Assembly: GCA_049177215.1 (NCBI GenBank)
Contig: CP185379.1
Span: 3,410,001 to 3,474,000 of the forward strand
DNA from: Pollutiaquabacter aromativorans
Lineage (GTDB): Bacteria; Bacteroidota; Bacteroidia; AKYH767-A; 2013-40CM-41-45
DNA length: 64,000 bases
Direction: 5' to 3'
Shown: positions 16,527 to 24,743 of the stretch, in pieces
How the letters are laid out: every line of letters starts with the position of its first letter
Position numbering within the stretch: the stretch's first letter is position 1
Made by a program: the position numbers and the translations under genes
The notes under the pieces: generated by a model
The model's database searches: none
Told to the model about the DNA's origin: nothing
The model's input: the letters and a program-made list of their open reading frames with translations, nothing else

Positions 16527-17897
16527 ATGCAACGCCTGGCCTTCTCCTGTTGGATGTTCCTGATCGGTATCTGTTGCTGCTCCGGCAGTCTCTTCGCGCA
16601 GACCTCCAACGCCCTCAACTTCGACAATACGGACGACGAGGTGCTCGTCCCGAATGCCAGCGCACGCATCGCGGGATCGAGTCAGCTTTCGCTCAGCTTC
16701 TGGGTGTACCCGACCAACGCGGCGCCGGCCTTTCCGGACTACGACGGCTTCGCGGGGATCCGCAACAATGTCGATGCCGATTTCTACATCGTCCAGTTGA
16801 CCGACAGTCAGGTGGAGGCGCGCTTCCGGAATTCCGCGGGCGTCAACGTGGACATCCTCTACAACGGTTTGTTGCTGAATACCTGGCAGCATTTCGTGCT
16901 GGTGTACAACGGGGCGGAGTTCCTGCTGTACCACAACGGATCGCTGGTGGGCAATACGGGCGCAACCGGAACCATCACCAATGTCGCGGAGGCCCTGTAC
17001 ATCGGCAACCTGTTGTTCGGCACCTACAGTTACTGGATGCAGGGCAGCATCGACGAAGTCAGTCTCTGGAACCGGGCACTCACGCCGGCGGAAGTGCGTT
17101 GCATCTACCGGAGCTCGGTGGATGTGACCGCGATCGGGCTACAACTGTACTACCAGTTCGACCAGGGCATCGCGGGCGGTAACAACGCCGGCCTGACCAC
17201 GCTGATCGACGGCATGGGGAACATCAACGGAACGCTGTACAACTTCGCGCTCAACGGCGCGCTCTCCAACTGGGTGGAAGGCGCCGACACGCGCATCCCG
17301 TTGTCGGCGACCCTGTGCCGGGGCGCTACCTATACCTTCGGCACGCAGACCCTCGACGAGCCCGGTGTTTACACCGAGACCTTCGCCGGCACCTCCGGTT
17401 GTGATTCCACGGTAGCACTTACGCTGAGCTGGGCGATCGACACCAGTCTGCAGCAAAGCGGTCCGATGCTGACCGCCAACCAGGCGGGCGTTGCCTACAC
17501 CTGGGTGGATTGCCAGAACGGTTACACCGCGCTTCCGGGCGAGATCGCGCAATCGTTCATCGCCCTTGCCGACGGCTTCTACGCCGTAGTTCTCGACGAC
17601 GGCACCTGTGTGGACACCTCCTCCTGTTACGAAGTACTCGTCAGCGGACTCTCCACCACCCTCAACGGCCGCGCCATCACCCTCTTCCCGAACCCCACCA
17701 GCGGAACGATCAACCTTTCCACCGCGCTACCCGGCGCGCAGCTTTCTGTTTGTGATCTGCAGGGGCGGGTGGTTTACTCGAACGTGCTGGAAGCGGAGGA
17801 GCGCAGTTTCGATTTGACCGGACTCCCGGCTGGTTCGTACCAGGTGGTGATCGTGCAGAAGGGGGAGCGGATGCGGCTGCCGCTGGTCATGCAGTGA
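16527..17897 (+). CDS. LamG-domain secreted protein with type IX sorting domain
   Basis: A 456-residue secreted protein. ATG at 16527 is preferred to 16467 because it opens a signal peptide (MQRLAFSCWMFLIGICCCSG). Residues of about 28-215 form a concanavalin/LamG fold ('ALNFDNTDDEVLVPN', 'LSLSFWVYPTN', 'GSIDEVSLWNRALTPAEV'), usually a carbohydrate- or protein-binding module. A middle region with four Cys ('LCRGATYTFG', 'SGCDSTVALTL', 'CVDTSSCYEV') is a common spacer domain in such proteins. The final 80 residues form the sorting domain (ITLFPNPTSGTINL, LPAGSYQVVIVQKG). Confidence 0.85.
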   Translation: MQRLAFSCWMFLIGICCCSGSLFAQTSNALNFDNTDDEVLVPNASARIAGSSQLSLSFWVYPTNAAPAFPDYDGFAGIRNNVDADFYIVQLTDSQVEARFRNSAGVNVDILYNGLLLNTWQHFVLVYNGAEFLLYHNGSLVGNTGATGTITNVAEALYIGNLLFGTYSYWMQGSIDEVSLWNRALTPAEVRCIYRSSVDVTAIGLQLYYQFDQGIAGGNNAGLTTLIDGMGNINGTLYNFALNGALSNWVEGADTRIPLSATLCRGATYTFGTQTLDEPGVYTETFAGTSGCDSTVALTLSWAIDTSLQQSGPMLTANQAGVAYTWVDCQNGYTALPGEIAQSFIALADGFYAVVLDDGTCVDTSSCYEVLVSGLSTTLNGRAITLFPNPTSGTINLSTALPGAQLSVCDLQGRVVYSNVLEAEERSFDLTGLPAGSYQVVIVQKGERMRLPLVMQ

Positions 17898-17932
17898 TTC
17901 GGGGCGGTGCGCAAACCGATGAGCCCTGATTT

Positions 17933-18046
17933 GCAGCGCCGGTGCATAGGGCGGAATGTGCGCCGGAACGGAGCCTGCATTGCTCAGCGTTTTGCGTGGC
18001 GCTTAACATTCCGCACATCATCTGTAGTGGGAAGATTCTGTTGAGC
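17933..18046. repeat. Single copy of the 95-bp palindromic repeat plus boundary motif
   Basis: One copy of the GCGGAATG...CATTCCGC repeat (17933-18024) is followed by CTGTAGTGGGAAGATTCTG and TTGAGC (18022-18046). Right after this the sequence turns AT-rich, at the 3' end of the gene at 18048. The same 25-base tail recurs at 20371-20395, again at the edge of AT-rich DNA. Confidence 0.75.
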
Positions 18047-18047
18047 A

Positions 18048-18569
18048 TTATTTTTTTCCAAAATTATAACCAAACAAAATTCCACCCCAAAGTCCATAAT
18101 CAATTGACTGACCACCTTGCAAAAGTAGATTTGGTGTAAATGCAATTTTAAAGACAAAATTTCCTTCAGGCTTTTGAAATCTATAACCCAGTTTACCTGT
18201 AAAAAAGTCAAAATTCCCACTTTGATAAACCTTATTTGTAGACATATAGGCTAAACCATAGCCTAAACCAATTTCTATATGGTGTTTCTTAAATGAAATT
18301 AGTTCATTTATCATTCCGTTTATTAAAAACTCAGCTCCCCAATCGAAAGGTAAATAAGTAAGACCAACTTGTCCGGTAGTCTTAAATTTACTTTCATTAA
18401 GAATGACTCTTTCCAAATTGATGGAGTAAAGTGAATTTGTTCCTAGCAATTCAACCTGAAGACTATTCTTATATTTAAACGAATAATCTAAGGTGTCGAT
18501 ATTTTGACTATATAAATGGCCTGAGTTCAATATCACCAACAAAATGAAGCAGAAAATTAACCGACCCAT
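18048..18569 (-). CDS. Putative outer-membrane beta-barrel-like protein in AT-rich insert
   Basis: A 173-residue protein not recognised as a named family. It has a signal peptide (MGRLIFCFILLVILNSGHLY) and then alternating amphipathic strands with aromatic girdles ('IEIGLGYGLAYMSTNK', 'FFTGKLGYRFQKPEGN', ending 'GGILFGYNFGKK'), which suggests a small outer-membrane barrel. The gene is clearly more AT-rich than its flanks and is bracketed by 95-bp repeats (17933 and 18643), so it was probably acquired separately. No neighbour suggests a role. Confidence 0.65.
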   Translation of the reverse strand: MGRLIFCFILLVILNSGHLYSQNIDTLDYSFKYKNSLQVELLGTNSLYSINLERVILNESKFKTTGQVGLTYLPFDWGAEFLINGMINELISFKKHHIEIGLGYGLAYMSTNKVYQSGNFDFFTGKLGYRFQKPEGNFVFKIAFTPNLLLQGGQSIDYGLWGGILFGYNFGKK

Positions 18570-18642
18570 TTTATCATCTTATATTAATCTTCATACTGAA
18601 TAGTTTATAACCCTCAATAGCTTCTAAAAATACACAAATTTT

Positions 18643-19018
18643 CAGCGCCGGTGCGTGGGGCGGAATGCGCGCTGGAACCGAAGTTGCTTTACTCAGTGTT
18701 ATTTATGGCGCTTAACATTCCGCCAATCATTTGTTTGCAGCGCCGGTGCGCAGAGCGGAATGCGCGCCGGAACGGAGCCTGCATTGCTCAGCGTTTTGCG
18801 TGGCGCTTAACATTCCGCCCATCATCTGGTTGCAGCGCCGCTGCATAGGGCGGAATGCGCGCCGGAACCGAAGTTGCTTTACTCAGTGTTATTTATGGCG
18901 CTTAACATTCCGCCAATCATTTGTTTGCAGCGCCGGTGCGTGGGGCGGAATGCGCGCCGGAACCGAAGTAGCTTTACTCAGTGTTATTTATGGCGCTTAA
19001 CATTCCGCCAATCATCTG
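18643..19018. repeat. Four tandem copies of a 95-bp palindromic repeat
   Basis: Copies begin at 18643, 18738, 18833 and 18928, an exact 95-base period. Each starts CAGCGCCGGTGC, contains GGCGGAATGCGCGCCGGAAC and ends with GGCGCTTAACATTCCGCC, so its ends can pair. Two sequence types alternate in the middle: B (CCGAAGTTGCTTTACTCAGT) in copies 1, 3 and 4, and A (CGGAGCCTGCATTGCTCAGC) in copy 2. Isolated type A copies lie at 17933 and 20282, and a diverged inverted copy at about 20127-20260. No coding potential is credible. Confidence 0.9.
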
Positions 19019-19096
19019 TACTGGGAATATCCCGCTGAGGGGAGCGGGAATGTGCCACCGTACACACATATGCACGCGCCGGGTGTTGAAGCGCTA

Positions 19097-19975
19097 CTAT
19101 CGTTTAAGGAAGTATTTATCCAAAAAGTCAACTACCAGCTCGAAGTGGTTCAGGGGTTCCGTATGACCGCCGGGGAAAGAGCGATGTTCGAAGGGATGGT
19201 TGAAGTTGTTCGCGCGGAGGCGGTTGCTCATCTGTTCGGCCATGGCGGTGGACGGGCAGATCTCATCTTCGGTAGCAGACAGGAAAAGCACGGGCCCCTT
19301 GATGTTTTCCACTCTGATGGCCGCTTTTTCGACGGAAGCGGTGTCCGTGAGCATGGCTTCAAAGGCTCCCTTCAGGTTGCGCATCAGTAAATGGGGCATG
19401 GCCGCTTCGTTGACCGGCACGAACGGCAACTCCTTACCCTGGTAGGTCCAACAGGAGGTGGAGAAATGCCGGGTGTGGCCGGGGAATACGGCGTTGCTCC
19501 CGACGATGCTGACGACGCAATCAATGTCCTCGTAGTAACTCCCCAACAGCAACGCGAGATCGGCGCCCCTCGACCCGCCGATGATGGCGATTTTCCTGCC
19601 GTCGATCTGTTTGTTCCTCGTCGCCTCTTTGATCGCGCGATAGACGTCCTCGATGGCGATCTTGTTGAGCAGGGTGGGCGTCTCCTTCGCGCCGAAGTAT
19701 CCCAGGGCCAGAAAGGCGTATCCCCTGGCAAGGAAAGCATCCCGGGTCTCCTTCCAGCGATCGCTGGTCCACGCGTTTCCTCCTTCGGAACCTCCCAGCC
19801 CGACGATCAGGGGTTGTTTCTTGTTCTTCCCCAGGTAGAGCACGCTTTCAACATTCGGCGTCTCCAGGCTCACCTGGGCCATTGTACTAAGGGAGATCAG
19901 CAACCAAGCGCACAGAATCAGAAAACGGATGCCGGATCTCCTCGCGTTCGGGATGCTCGTAGGGTAGCGGTTCAT
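19097..19975 (-). CDS. Alpha/beta hydrolase, BAAT C-terminal (acyl-CoA thioester hydrolase) family
   Basis: A 292-residue exported alpha/beta hydrolase. The ATG at 19975 precedes a signal-like stretch (RFLILCAWLLISLSTMAQ); the upstream extension to 20149 is not supported. The oxyanion region is 'IVGLGGSEGG', the nucleophile elbow is GGSRGAD, the acid is in 'LSATEDEICPS' and the catalytic His is in 'GGHTEP'. This layout matches the BAAT/acyl-CoA thioesterase C-terminal domain family; bacterial members act on unknown esters or thioesters. It has host-like GC although it sits between repeats of the island, so it may be an old resident rather than part of the AT-rich cargo. Confidence 0.8.
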   Translation of the reverse strand: MNRYPTSIPNARRSGIRFLILCAWLLISLSTMAQVSLETPNVESVLYLGKNKKQPLIVGLGGSEGGNAWTSDRWKETRDAFLARGYAFLALGYFGAKETPTLLNKIAIEDVYRAIKEATRNKQIDGRKIAIIGGSRGADLALLLGSYYEDIDCVVSIVGSNAVFPGHTRHFSTSCWTYQGKELPFVPVNEAAMPHLLMRNLKGAFEAMLTDTASVEKAAIRVENIKGPVLFLSATEDEICPSTAMAEQMSNRLRANNFNHPFEHRSFPGGHTEPLNHFELVVDFLDKYFLKR

Positions 19976-20126
19976 GGGAAAGGGTCGATTACTTGCGGAT
20001 CGCGCGGATGATACTATTGCCGGGATGTCAGACCGGACGGAGAGGGAGTGGTCCGCTGCTTCACTTAGCTGCGAATTTATCCAATTAAGACACACGCAAC
20101 CGCTTCGTAAAAGCAAGGGTTGATTT

Positions 20127-20395
20127 GCGGCGCCGGTGCGTGGTACCATAGTTCAAACATAAGCACCACTATGGTTGATGGGCGGAATGTTAGCGCCTTC
20201 GCAAAGCTGCAAAATGCACTAATGCAACAGCGCGCATTCCGCCCACACGCAACAGCCTCTCAAAAAAACAAACACAGAATTGCAGCGCTGGTGCATAGGG
20301 CGGAATGCGCGCCGGAATGCAGCCTGCATTGCTCAGCGCTTTGTTTGGCGCTAAACATTCAGCCCATCATCTGTAGTGGGAAGATTCTGCCGAGC
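20127..20395. repeat. Two further copies of the 95-bp repeat family, one inverted and diverged
   Basis: 20127-20260 holds a diverged copy in which GGGCGGAATGTTAGCGCC comes first and GCGCATTCCGCCC last, the opposite order from the tandem block. 20282-20371 is a type A copy followed by the boundary motif CTGTAGTGGGAAGATTCTG plus CCGAGC, after which the AT-rich cassette region begins. Together with 20405-20503 these fill the 540 bases between the hydrolase gene and the small membrane gene. Confidence 0.7.
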
Positions 20396-20404
20396 GGGTT
20401 TCGG

Positions 20405-20472
20405 AGCACAAAACTGTCAACCGGCACTGAACTTGAATAGAAGTACAAAGCTTCAAGTTTGCACGTCACCCC
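20405..20472. repeat. Copy 1 of a 68-bp conserved non-coding element
   Basis: This segment (starting AGCACAAAACTGTCAACC, ending GCACGTCACCCC) is nearly identical to 30685-30753, 10 kb away. It contains an internal palindrome (ACTTGAATAG...CTTCAAG) and is flanked by arms GCGGGTTTCG and CGAAAACCCG that pair with each other. It therefore forms the loop of a larger hairpin next to a cassette end (GTTATAGCC at 20490). No reading frame is conserved between the copies. Confidence 0.75.
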
Positions 20473-20515
20473 GCCTGACGAAAACCCGTGTTATAGCCAG
20501 TGCTTCTTTCGGTCT

Positions 20516-20800
20516 TCATTGTGATTGTCGTCTTTTAAGCGTTATTAAAAGTCCGTGTACAAAGCCAATGATAATATGTACAATTATAAATAATATTCCT
20601 AAGCCAAGTTGTCCAAGTCCGTATTCATCATGTCCTGTTAATAATTTTGAATAATTGATTACAAAGGTCATATAAATAATAAAGGCAACTGTATGGGCTA
20701 CAAATATTTTCCAAAATGACTTACTTTTTGCCGTCATTAGGTAAGTCGCTAATAACAGAAACGGTGATAACAAAAGTAATATGAGAAAATCTGTTGCCAT
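20516..20800 (-). CDS. Small membrane protein, unknown function
   Basis: A 94-residue hydrophobic protein with three predicted membrane helices: 3-23 (TDFLILLLLSPFLLLATYLM), 31-50 and about 64-86 (GLGILFIIVHIIIGFVHGLL). It ends in a basic tail (KRRQSQ). No known family was recognised. Its ATG directly abuts the stop codon of the preceding gene, so the two are translated together. It sits inside a cassette-like module in AT-rich DNA, where small membrane proteins of unknown function are a usual type of cargo. Confidence 0.65.
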   Translation of the reverse strand: MATDFLILLLLSPFLLLATYLMTAKSKSFWKIFVAHTVAFIIYMTFVINYSKLLTGHDEYGLGQLGLGILFIIVHIIIGFVHGLLITLKRRQSQ

Positions 20801-21256
20801 TTATTTTATTGTCAAAGGAAATATACCTCCTAAACCACAAGATAAATAATGAACGTAATATTGTCCACGTTGCAATGAAGTAATTTCAAGCAATACTTCT
20901 TGGTCATGGTTAAAGTCGCCCTTTGTCAACGGTTTTATTTTTGGTAATGTATTACTCTGAATTGTCTTTAAATAAGTGCTGTCGTAGATAAACACATTTG
21001 TTTCTGTTCCACCGTTTGGAAATTTTATTTTTTGAAGTCGCTTATTTGGGTCAAGCGTTATTGATGCTTTGAATTCTATTGTGTCAAGTCCAGCAGGCAA
21101 GTCCACAAAGTAAATTTGTGAATTGTCTTGTTGCCATTTTAAAAATATAATTGTGTCTTGTCTAACACCGTTTGTAAAACCAGCCATTTCAAAAATAAAA
21201 TAACCAAGTCCTGCTGTCAATATTAGAGAAAATATTATCAGAATAGGTCGTTTCAT
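20801..21256 (-). CDS. Membrane-anchored protein, unknown function
   Basis: A 151-residue protein with an N-terminal membrane anchor or signal (MKRPILIIFSLILTAGLGYF). It continues with a compact beta-rich domain ('IELDTIEFKAS'-like strands, 'FPNGGTETNVFIYDSTYLK') and ends in a Cys-Gly segment. The start at 21256 is chosen because the longer frame to 21295 runs into the cassette end sequence and lacks a signal. It is not recognised. It is immediately followed by the three-helix membrane protein gene, and both lie in the module 20490-21305. Confidence 0.65.
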   Translation of the reverse strand: MKRPILIIFSLILTAGLGYFIFEMAGFTNGVRQDTIIFLKWQQDNSQIYFVDLPAGLDTIEFKASITLDPNKRLQKIKFPNGGTETNVFIYDSTYLKTIQSNTLPKIKPLTKGDFNHDQEVLLEITSLQRGQYYVHYLSCGLGGIFPLTIK

Positions 21257-21296
21257 TATTTGTCTGTTTGTCGTTACACGGTCTTCTGGTAGCATT

Positions 21297-21512
21297 GGCT
21301 ATAACGAAGAAGGGATTAACGAAGTAATTTTTTTGAAGGATTAGAAGCGATACTGTTCGTGAAAATTTTTGCAACAAATAAATAAAATCGTTTACACCGT
21401 TTTCCTCTGTTGCAAAAATTTTCTCTTGCACACACTTCATTAGAAGCACAACACTCCGATAACCGACAAACCCCTCAAAAAAATTATTTCGTTTAATCTT
21501 TATGTTAGCGGC
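21297..21512. other. attC-like hairpin site between two cassette-like modules
   Basis: The 216-base region runs from GGCTATAAC to GTTAGCGGC. Its arms form a long imperfect stem: ATTAACGAAGTAATTTTTTT (21315 on) pairs with AAAAAAATTATTTCGTTTAA (21474 on), and an inner pair AAAATTTTTGCAAC / GTTGCAAAAATTTT lies closer to the loop. The outermost bases do not pair (CTATAAC against GTTAGCG), as expected if the two cores come from different cassettes. It holds no gene and, with 21513-21759, fills the gap before the six-gene operon. Confidence 0.6.
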
Positions 21513-21682
21513 TGCTCTGCTTCTCGTCCGAAGCGGTGTCTGTCCGATGTCCGCACAAAACTTTCTACGAAGGACTCTAACAATAGAAGTCGGAACTGTC
21601 AGGTTAAGCACCGTGCGGTTGCGAAGTTTTATTTTTTGAAGCGGGGGAGATTTTTTGTTTTTTAATTTTTCTTGGGTGGGAG

Positions 21683-21751
21683 AAAAAAATACTCTCTTGC
21701 AAGCTTTGGTTTCAGCGATGGCTTGTGCGGCTTGCAAGAGTGTATTTTTTT
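21683..21751 (-). terminator. Hairpin with U tract after the six-gene operon
   Basis: Reverse-strand CTCTTGCAAGC (complement of 21729-21741) pairs with GCTTGCAAGAG (complement of 21692-21704) across a loop of about 25 bases and is followed by GTATTTTTTT. It lies just past the stop codon at 21760. The large loop makes it less certain than a compact terminator. Confidence 0.55.
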
Positions 21752-21759
21752 GAGCGTGG

Positions 21760-22734
21760 CTAATTGAATTTCTCTACAATGTCTTTCATGCTGAACTCTC
21801 CCGACATTTCCTGAACATCAATCTTTCCAAGTAACACATCAAAGAAGAAGTCAGAAATGTTTTCAATAGTCAATGGCTTTCCACTGCCACCGTTTTCAAC
21901 TCCCAAGTCATAAGTTTTCAGCAACTGAGAACCAAGAGAAGCAGCAGTCAAAAGAAAATGATTATTGAACTTGTCCAAGTCCAAAAGGTCAGCAGCCAAA
22001 ACTTTTCCGATTACTGAATAACTCCGAATTATTTGTTGTGTTTCGTCAGAACGCAATACAGATTTCAATTCGTCTGCTTCCAAAATCATTTTAATCTTAC
22101 CGGAATTTTTCGCTTGCTCCTTTCCTTTGAAAAGCGAACCTAAGTCAGCCAAACTCAGATTATACATTTCAGTTCCCGGAATCACATTTATTTTCTCAAC
22201 CGTGAAAGCACTTGGCAGAAGCAAGTGAACGGTTTTTGAAATTCTTACAAGCGGACTGTTGAATGTTCCGATAATAGAATTGTTTATCTCCAAATTCAGC
22301 GAAGCGAAAACTCCACCAATTACAATACAATCTTCCAAAACAATTTCGTCAGCGAAAATACTTCCCGCAACAAACGCATTGCGAAGTTTCACCTGCTTCG
22401 CATTAATGTCTGCATGAAAGATTACTCGGTAACTTGGAGCAAGTGAAACAATTGAATCTGTTGAACCAACTGCCTTGTGAAAAAGAGCAGAACCTTTTGC
22501 ATCGTTGTTTACATGCAATTCAATTTGAGTGAACACTGCACCTTTCACTTCAAGTTTTCCCTTTTGAACTTCAAAGTATCTTGCATAGACAGCACCTTCA
22601 ATAATTGTGTCGCCTTGAATTACAACATCCCGTTCAAGTTCACTTGAAACTCTTGGCAGAATTGCACTCTTAACCAGATTATCATTCAGCAATAATCTTT
22701 GGTCATTAACTCGGATTTCTTTTAACTCATTCAT
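21760..22734 (-). CDS. Bactofilin-like (polymer-forming cytoskeletal) protein
   Basis: A 324-residue protein, last gene of the operon. Residues of about 30-190 repeat short beta strands separated by Gly turns ('RDVVIQGDTIIEGAVYARYF', 'GKLEVKGAVFTQIELHV', 'NAFVAGSIFADEIVLEDCIV', 'GGVFASLNLEINNSIIG'), the rung pattern of a right-handed beta-helix as in bactofilins, which polymerise without nucleotide and often line membranes. The C-terminal 130 residues look helical. It is longer than typical bactofilins (about 120-200). I infer a scaffold role for the operon. Sequence similarity was judged by eye, so other beta-helix families remain possible. Confidence 0.6.
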   Translation of the reverse strand: MNELKEIRVNDQRLLLNDNLVKSAILPRVSSELERDVVIQGDTIIEGAVYARYFEVQKGKLEVKGAVFTQIELHVNNDAKGSALFHKAVGSTDSIVSLAPSYRVIFHADINAKQVKLRNAFVAGSIFADEIVLEDCIVIGGVFASLNLEINNSIIGTFNSPLVRISKTVHLLLPSAFTVEKINVIPGTEMYNLSLADLGSLFKGKEQAKNSGKIKMILEADELKSVLRSDETQQIIRSYSVIGKVLAADLLDLDKFNNHFLLTAASLGSQLLKTYDLGVENGGSGKPLTIENISDFFFDVLLGKIDVQEMSGEFSMKDIVEKFN

Positions 22735-22746
22735 GATGTATAATTT

Positions 22747-23796
22747 TTAAGAGTTGGTTTGAATGTTAGTGTCCTGTCCCCAAAGCCACATAACTTGTTC
22801 TGCTACTCTCGGGTTTATTGTTTGATTTTCTCCTGACAACTGAAGTTTTAAAAATGTATTGATGTGTTCTCTGTTTTTTGAATCAAGTTGTTTCCATTTG
22901 CTTCCTGCATTTGAAAAGCCATCCTTCAATTTTGTTTTGTTGTTTGCAAACTCAGGAATTTGGTCTGACGAAACAATCTGAACATCATTTCCATTTGAAG
23001 AATTTCTTGTTTCAAAATACAGAACAGGAATTTGCCTTGTTACCACAGTTCCTATTTCTTCCTGACTTAAAATCTGATGCAACTGCGCTGAAAGATTTTT
23101 TTCAGAGAACAAATAATTCTTTGCACTCTCAATCAATGATAGAGCTTTGGTTTTCAAACTCGTTGCAAAGAGCATGGATTGAAGGTAACTGCCTTCTTTA
23201 TTGTAAATGGTAGCAACACCTGAACTTATATCGCTGAAAGAACGATGCACGCGGGTTGTAAGCGTTCCGTGAACTCCAACAGCCGACTGATTGAGCAAAA
23301 GGATTCTGTTGCGAAGTTCTTTATCCAAGTCAAAAAATATTTTGGAATACCGCTCGGATATTCTTCCAAAATCACTTTCAAGTTGTTTCTTCTTCAATAC
23401 ACATGATTCCTGATGTTGCAGCATCTCAATAAGTAATGCTTCAACTTTCGGTTTTATTTCTGTGAGTTGCTGATTGATTTCAGATTTTATCAGCCCGAAA
23501 AATCCTTCAATGATTGTATCGGCAACTGCTTTTGAACCTTTAATTTTTGCTGCAACATGAGCGGCTTCGGTCGCAACAACAGAACCAGTAAGCAGATTTA
23601 CTTGCCTGTTTGCTGAACTTATACTTCTGTCAAACGGATTCGTGTCAACATCAATGTCAATGGTAACAGGAATTTCAATATCAACAGTAACAGATTCACT
23701 TCCTGAACCGCCATTTTCAGAAGCAGGATAATCGTAGTGAACTGTAACAGTTCTTGAACCATAAACGGTTTCGTGGTATGTTCTTGAATAGCTCAT
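22747..23796 (-). CDS. Helical protein, paralogue of the preceding operon gene
   Basis: A 349-residue protein not recognised as a known family. After an acidic, Ser/Gly-rich N-terminus it shares a region (about 65-175) with the 303-residue neighbour: 'VVATEAAHVAAKIKGSKAVA', 'INxGFxxLIxSxIxQ'-like core, 'KQLESDFGRISERYSKIFFD', 'LDKELRNRILLLN'. The shared part is predicted helical with long coiled coils. A Trp-rich C-terminus (GSKWKQLDSK, EQVMWLWGQD) follows. It lacks signal peptide and membrane helices, so it is probably cytoplasmic and peripheral to the membrane. It lies 3 bases from the 303-residue gene and 12 from the bactofilin-like gene. Confidence 0.6.
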   Translation of the reverse strand: MSYSRTYHETVYGSRTVTVHYDYPASENGGSGSESVTVDIEIPVTIDIDVDTNPFDRSISSANRQVNLLTGSVVATEAAHVAAKIKGSKAVADTIIEGFFGLIKSEINQQLTEIKPKVEALLIEMLQHQESCVLKKKQLESDFGRISERYSKIFFDLDKELRNRILLLNQSAVGVHGTLTTRVHRSFSDISSGVATIYNKEGSYLQSMLFATSLKTKALSLIESAKNYLFSEKNLSAQLHQILSQEEIGTVVTRQIPVLYFETRNSSNGNDVQIVSSDQIPEFANNKTKLKDGFSNAGSKWKQLDSKNREHINTFLKLQLSGENQTINPRVAEQVMWLWGQDTNIQTNS

Positions 23797-23799
23797 GTT

Positions 23800-24711
23800 C
23801 TAATTTGTTTTTTGCCACTTGGCTGATTCAATAAACGAAAGCATCTGTTTCTTTACCCTGTCAGAAATTGAAGATTGGTTTACAAAGTTTCCAAACTCTT
23901 GCTTTACTCGAGTTGTGTTGTTGCTATCATCATCCGTCCATTTCATATTTGACAATGATGAATAAGCAAACGATTCAACTTTTGCGTTGGCGTTTTTCTT
24001 TAACTGTGGTTGGGTAATCTGCCATTGCGATTGTCTTACATTCAGTCCTTCGGATTCTGAAACAATAACAGGAATAAATTTTTCTGTCGGCTTGCTGACA
24101 GATTCTTTTGTGAGAATGCTGCCGATTAAACTCTTCTGAATTTCCGAATTGAATATAAAGTCCTGCATGGATGAAATGTTCTGCATCGCATTATACTTTG
24201 TGTTGGAAACAGAAATCATTTGACTGCCCGCAATACTTTCCATTTGAGTTGTTGAAGGTGTTCCGGTCAAACGCTTGGTTCGGTTCGCCACTGGCAGAAC
24301 ATCTTTGTAAACAAAACTGGTTGATGGTTTATCCAACTCAAAAATTCTTGCTCTCAAAGATTTATTCAAACCCTCAAACAGTTTTGTGTAACGGCTTGCA
24401 AGCATCATGTAATCTTTTTCCATTCTGCTTTTTATGGCTGCAAGTGAAACTGTCTGCTGTTGCAGTTCCATAATTTTTGCATCCGCTTTGCTTTTGTGTG
24501 TTGCAATTTTTTGAGAAATCTGTGAACGGATTAAAGAGTAGAATCCATAGTTTACATTGTTGCAAATTCTTTCTGCTCCTTTTTCCTCTGCAATTATTAC
24601 TGCTGTTTGCATTGCCACAACTGCGGCTGTTGTTCCGTCAACATGATTGGCTACGCCATCAATGCTGTCAGCCATCGGTTCGGTGTCAACTGTAAAATTA
24701 AATTGAGCCAT
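23800..24711 (-). CDS. Helical coiled-coil protein, paralogue of the following gene
   Basis: A 303-residue protein without recognised family. Its N-terminal half matches the 349-residue neighbour: 'VVAMQTAVIIAEEKGAERIC', 'VNYGFYSLIRSQISQKIATH', 'MEKDYMMLASRYTKLFEGLN', 'KSLRARIFELDK'. This indicates a tandem duplication followed by divergence. Heptad patterns point to an extended helical hairpin in which two paralogues could form mixed filaments or a ring. No catalytic motif was seen. The C-terminus (VNQSSISDRVKKQMLSFIES) is helical too. It follows the 637-residue gene by 32 bases. Confidence 0.6.
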   Translation of the reverse strand: MAQFNFTVDTEPMADSIDGVANHVDGTTAAVVAMQTAVIIAEEKGAERICNNVNYGFYSLIRSQISQKIATHKSKADAKIMELQQQTVSLAAIKSRMEKDYMMLASRYTKLFEGLNKSLRARIFELDKPSTSFVYKDVLPVANRTKRLTGTPSTTQMESIAGSQMISVSNTKYNAMQNISSMQDFIFNSEIQKSLIGSILTKESVSKPTEKFIPVIVSESEGLNVRQSQWQITQPQLKKNANAKVESFAYSSLSNMKWTDDDSNNTTRVKQEFGNFVNQSSISDRVKKQMLSFIESAKWQKTN

Positions 24712-24743
24712 TGCTTATGTTTTTAATTGCTGTTACAAGTAAT

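Larger units (their letters stand above)
20490..21305 (-). mobile_element. Cassette-like module with two small genes
   Basis: The two ends are complementary: GTTATAGCCAGTGC at 20490-20503 and GCATTGGCTATAAC at 21292-21305 (13 of 14 pair). Read on the reverse strand, the module starts GTT-ATAGCC, carries two tightly linked genes and ends at ...GGCTATAAC, which then leads into the next hairpin. This is the arrangement of an integron cassette, whose 5' end is complementary to the R'' box at its 3' end. The core does not fully fit GTTRRRY, so assignment to true integrons is tentative. Confidence 0.55.

Noticed and set aside
18643..19018. Possible CRISPR array in the 95-bp repeats
   Set aside because: Repeats are contiguous and 95 bases long with no unique spacers of constant size, and no cas gene is near.
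21189..21737. A 182-codon reverse-strand frame
   Set aside because: It runs across the attC-like hairpin and the start of the neighbouring gene and has no protein-like composition.
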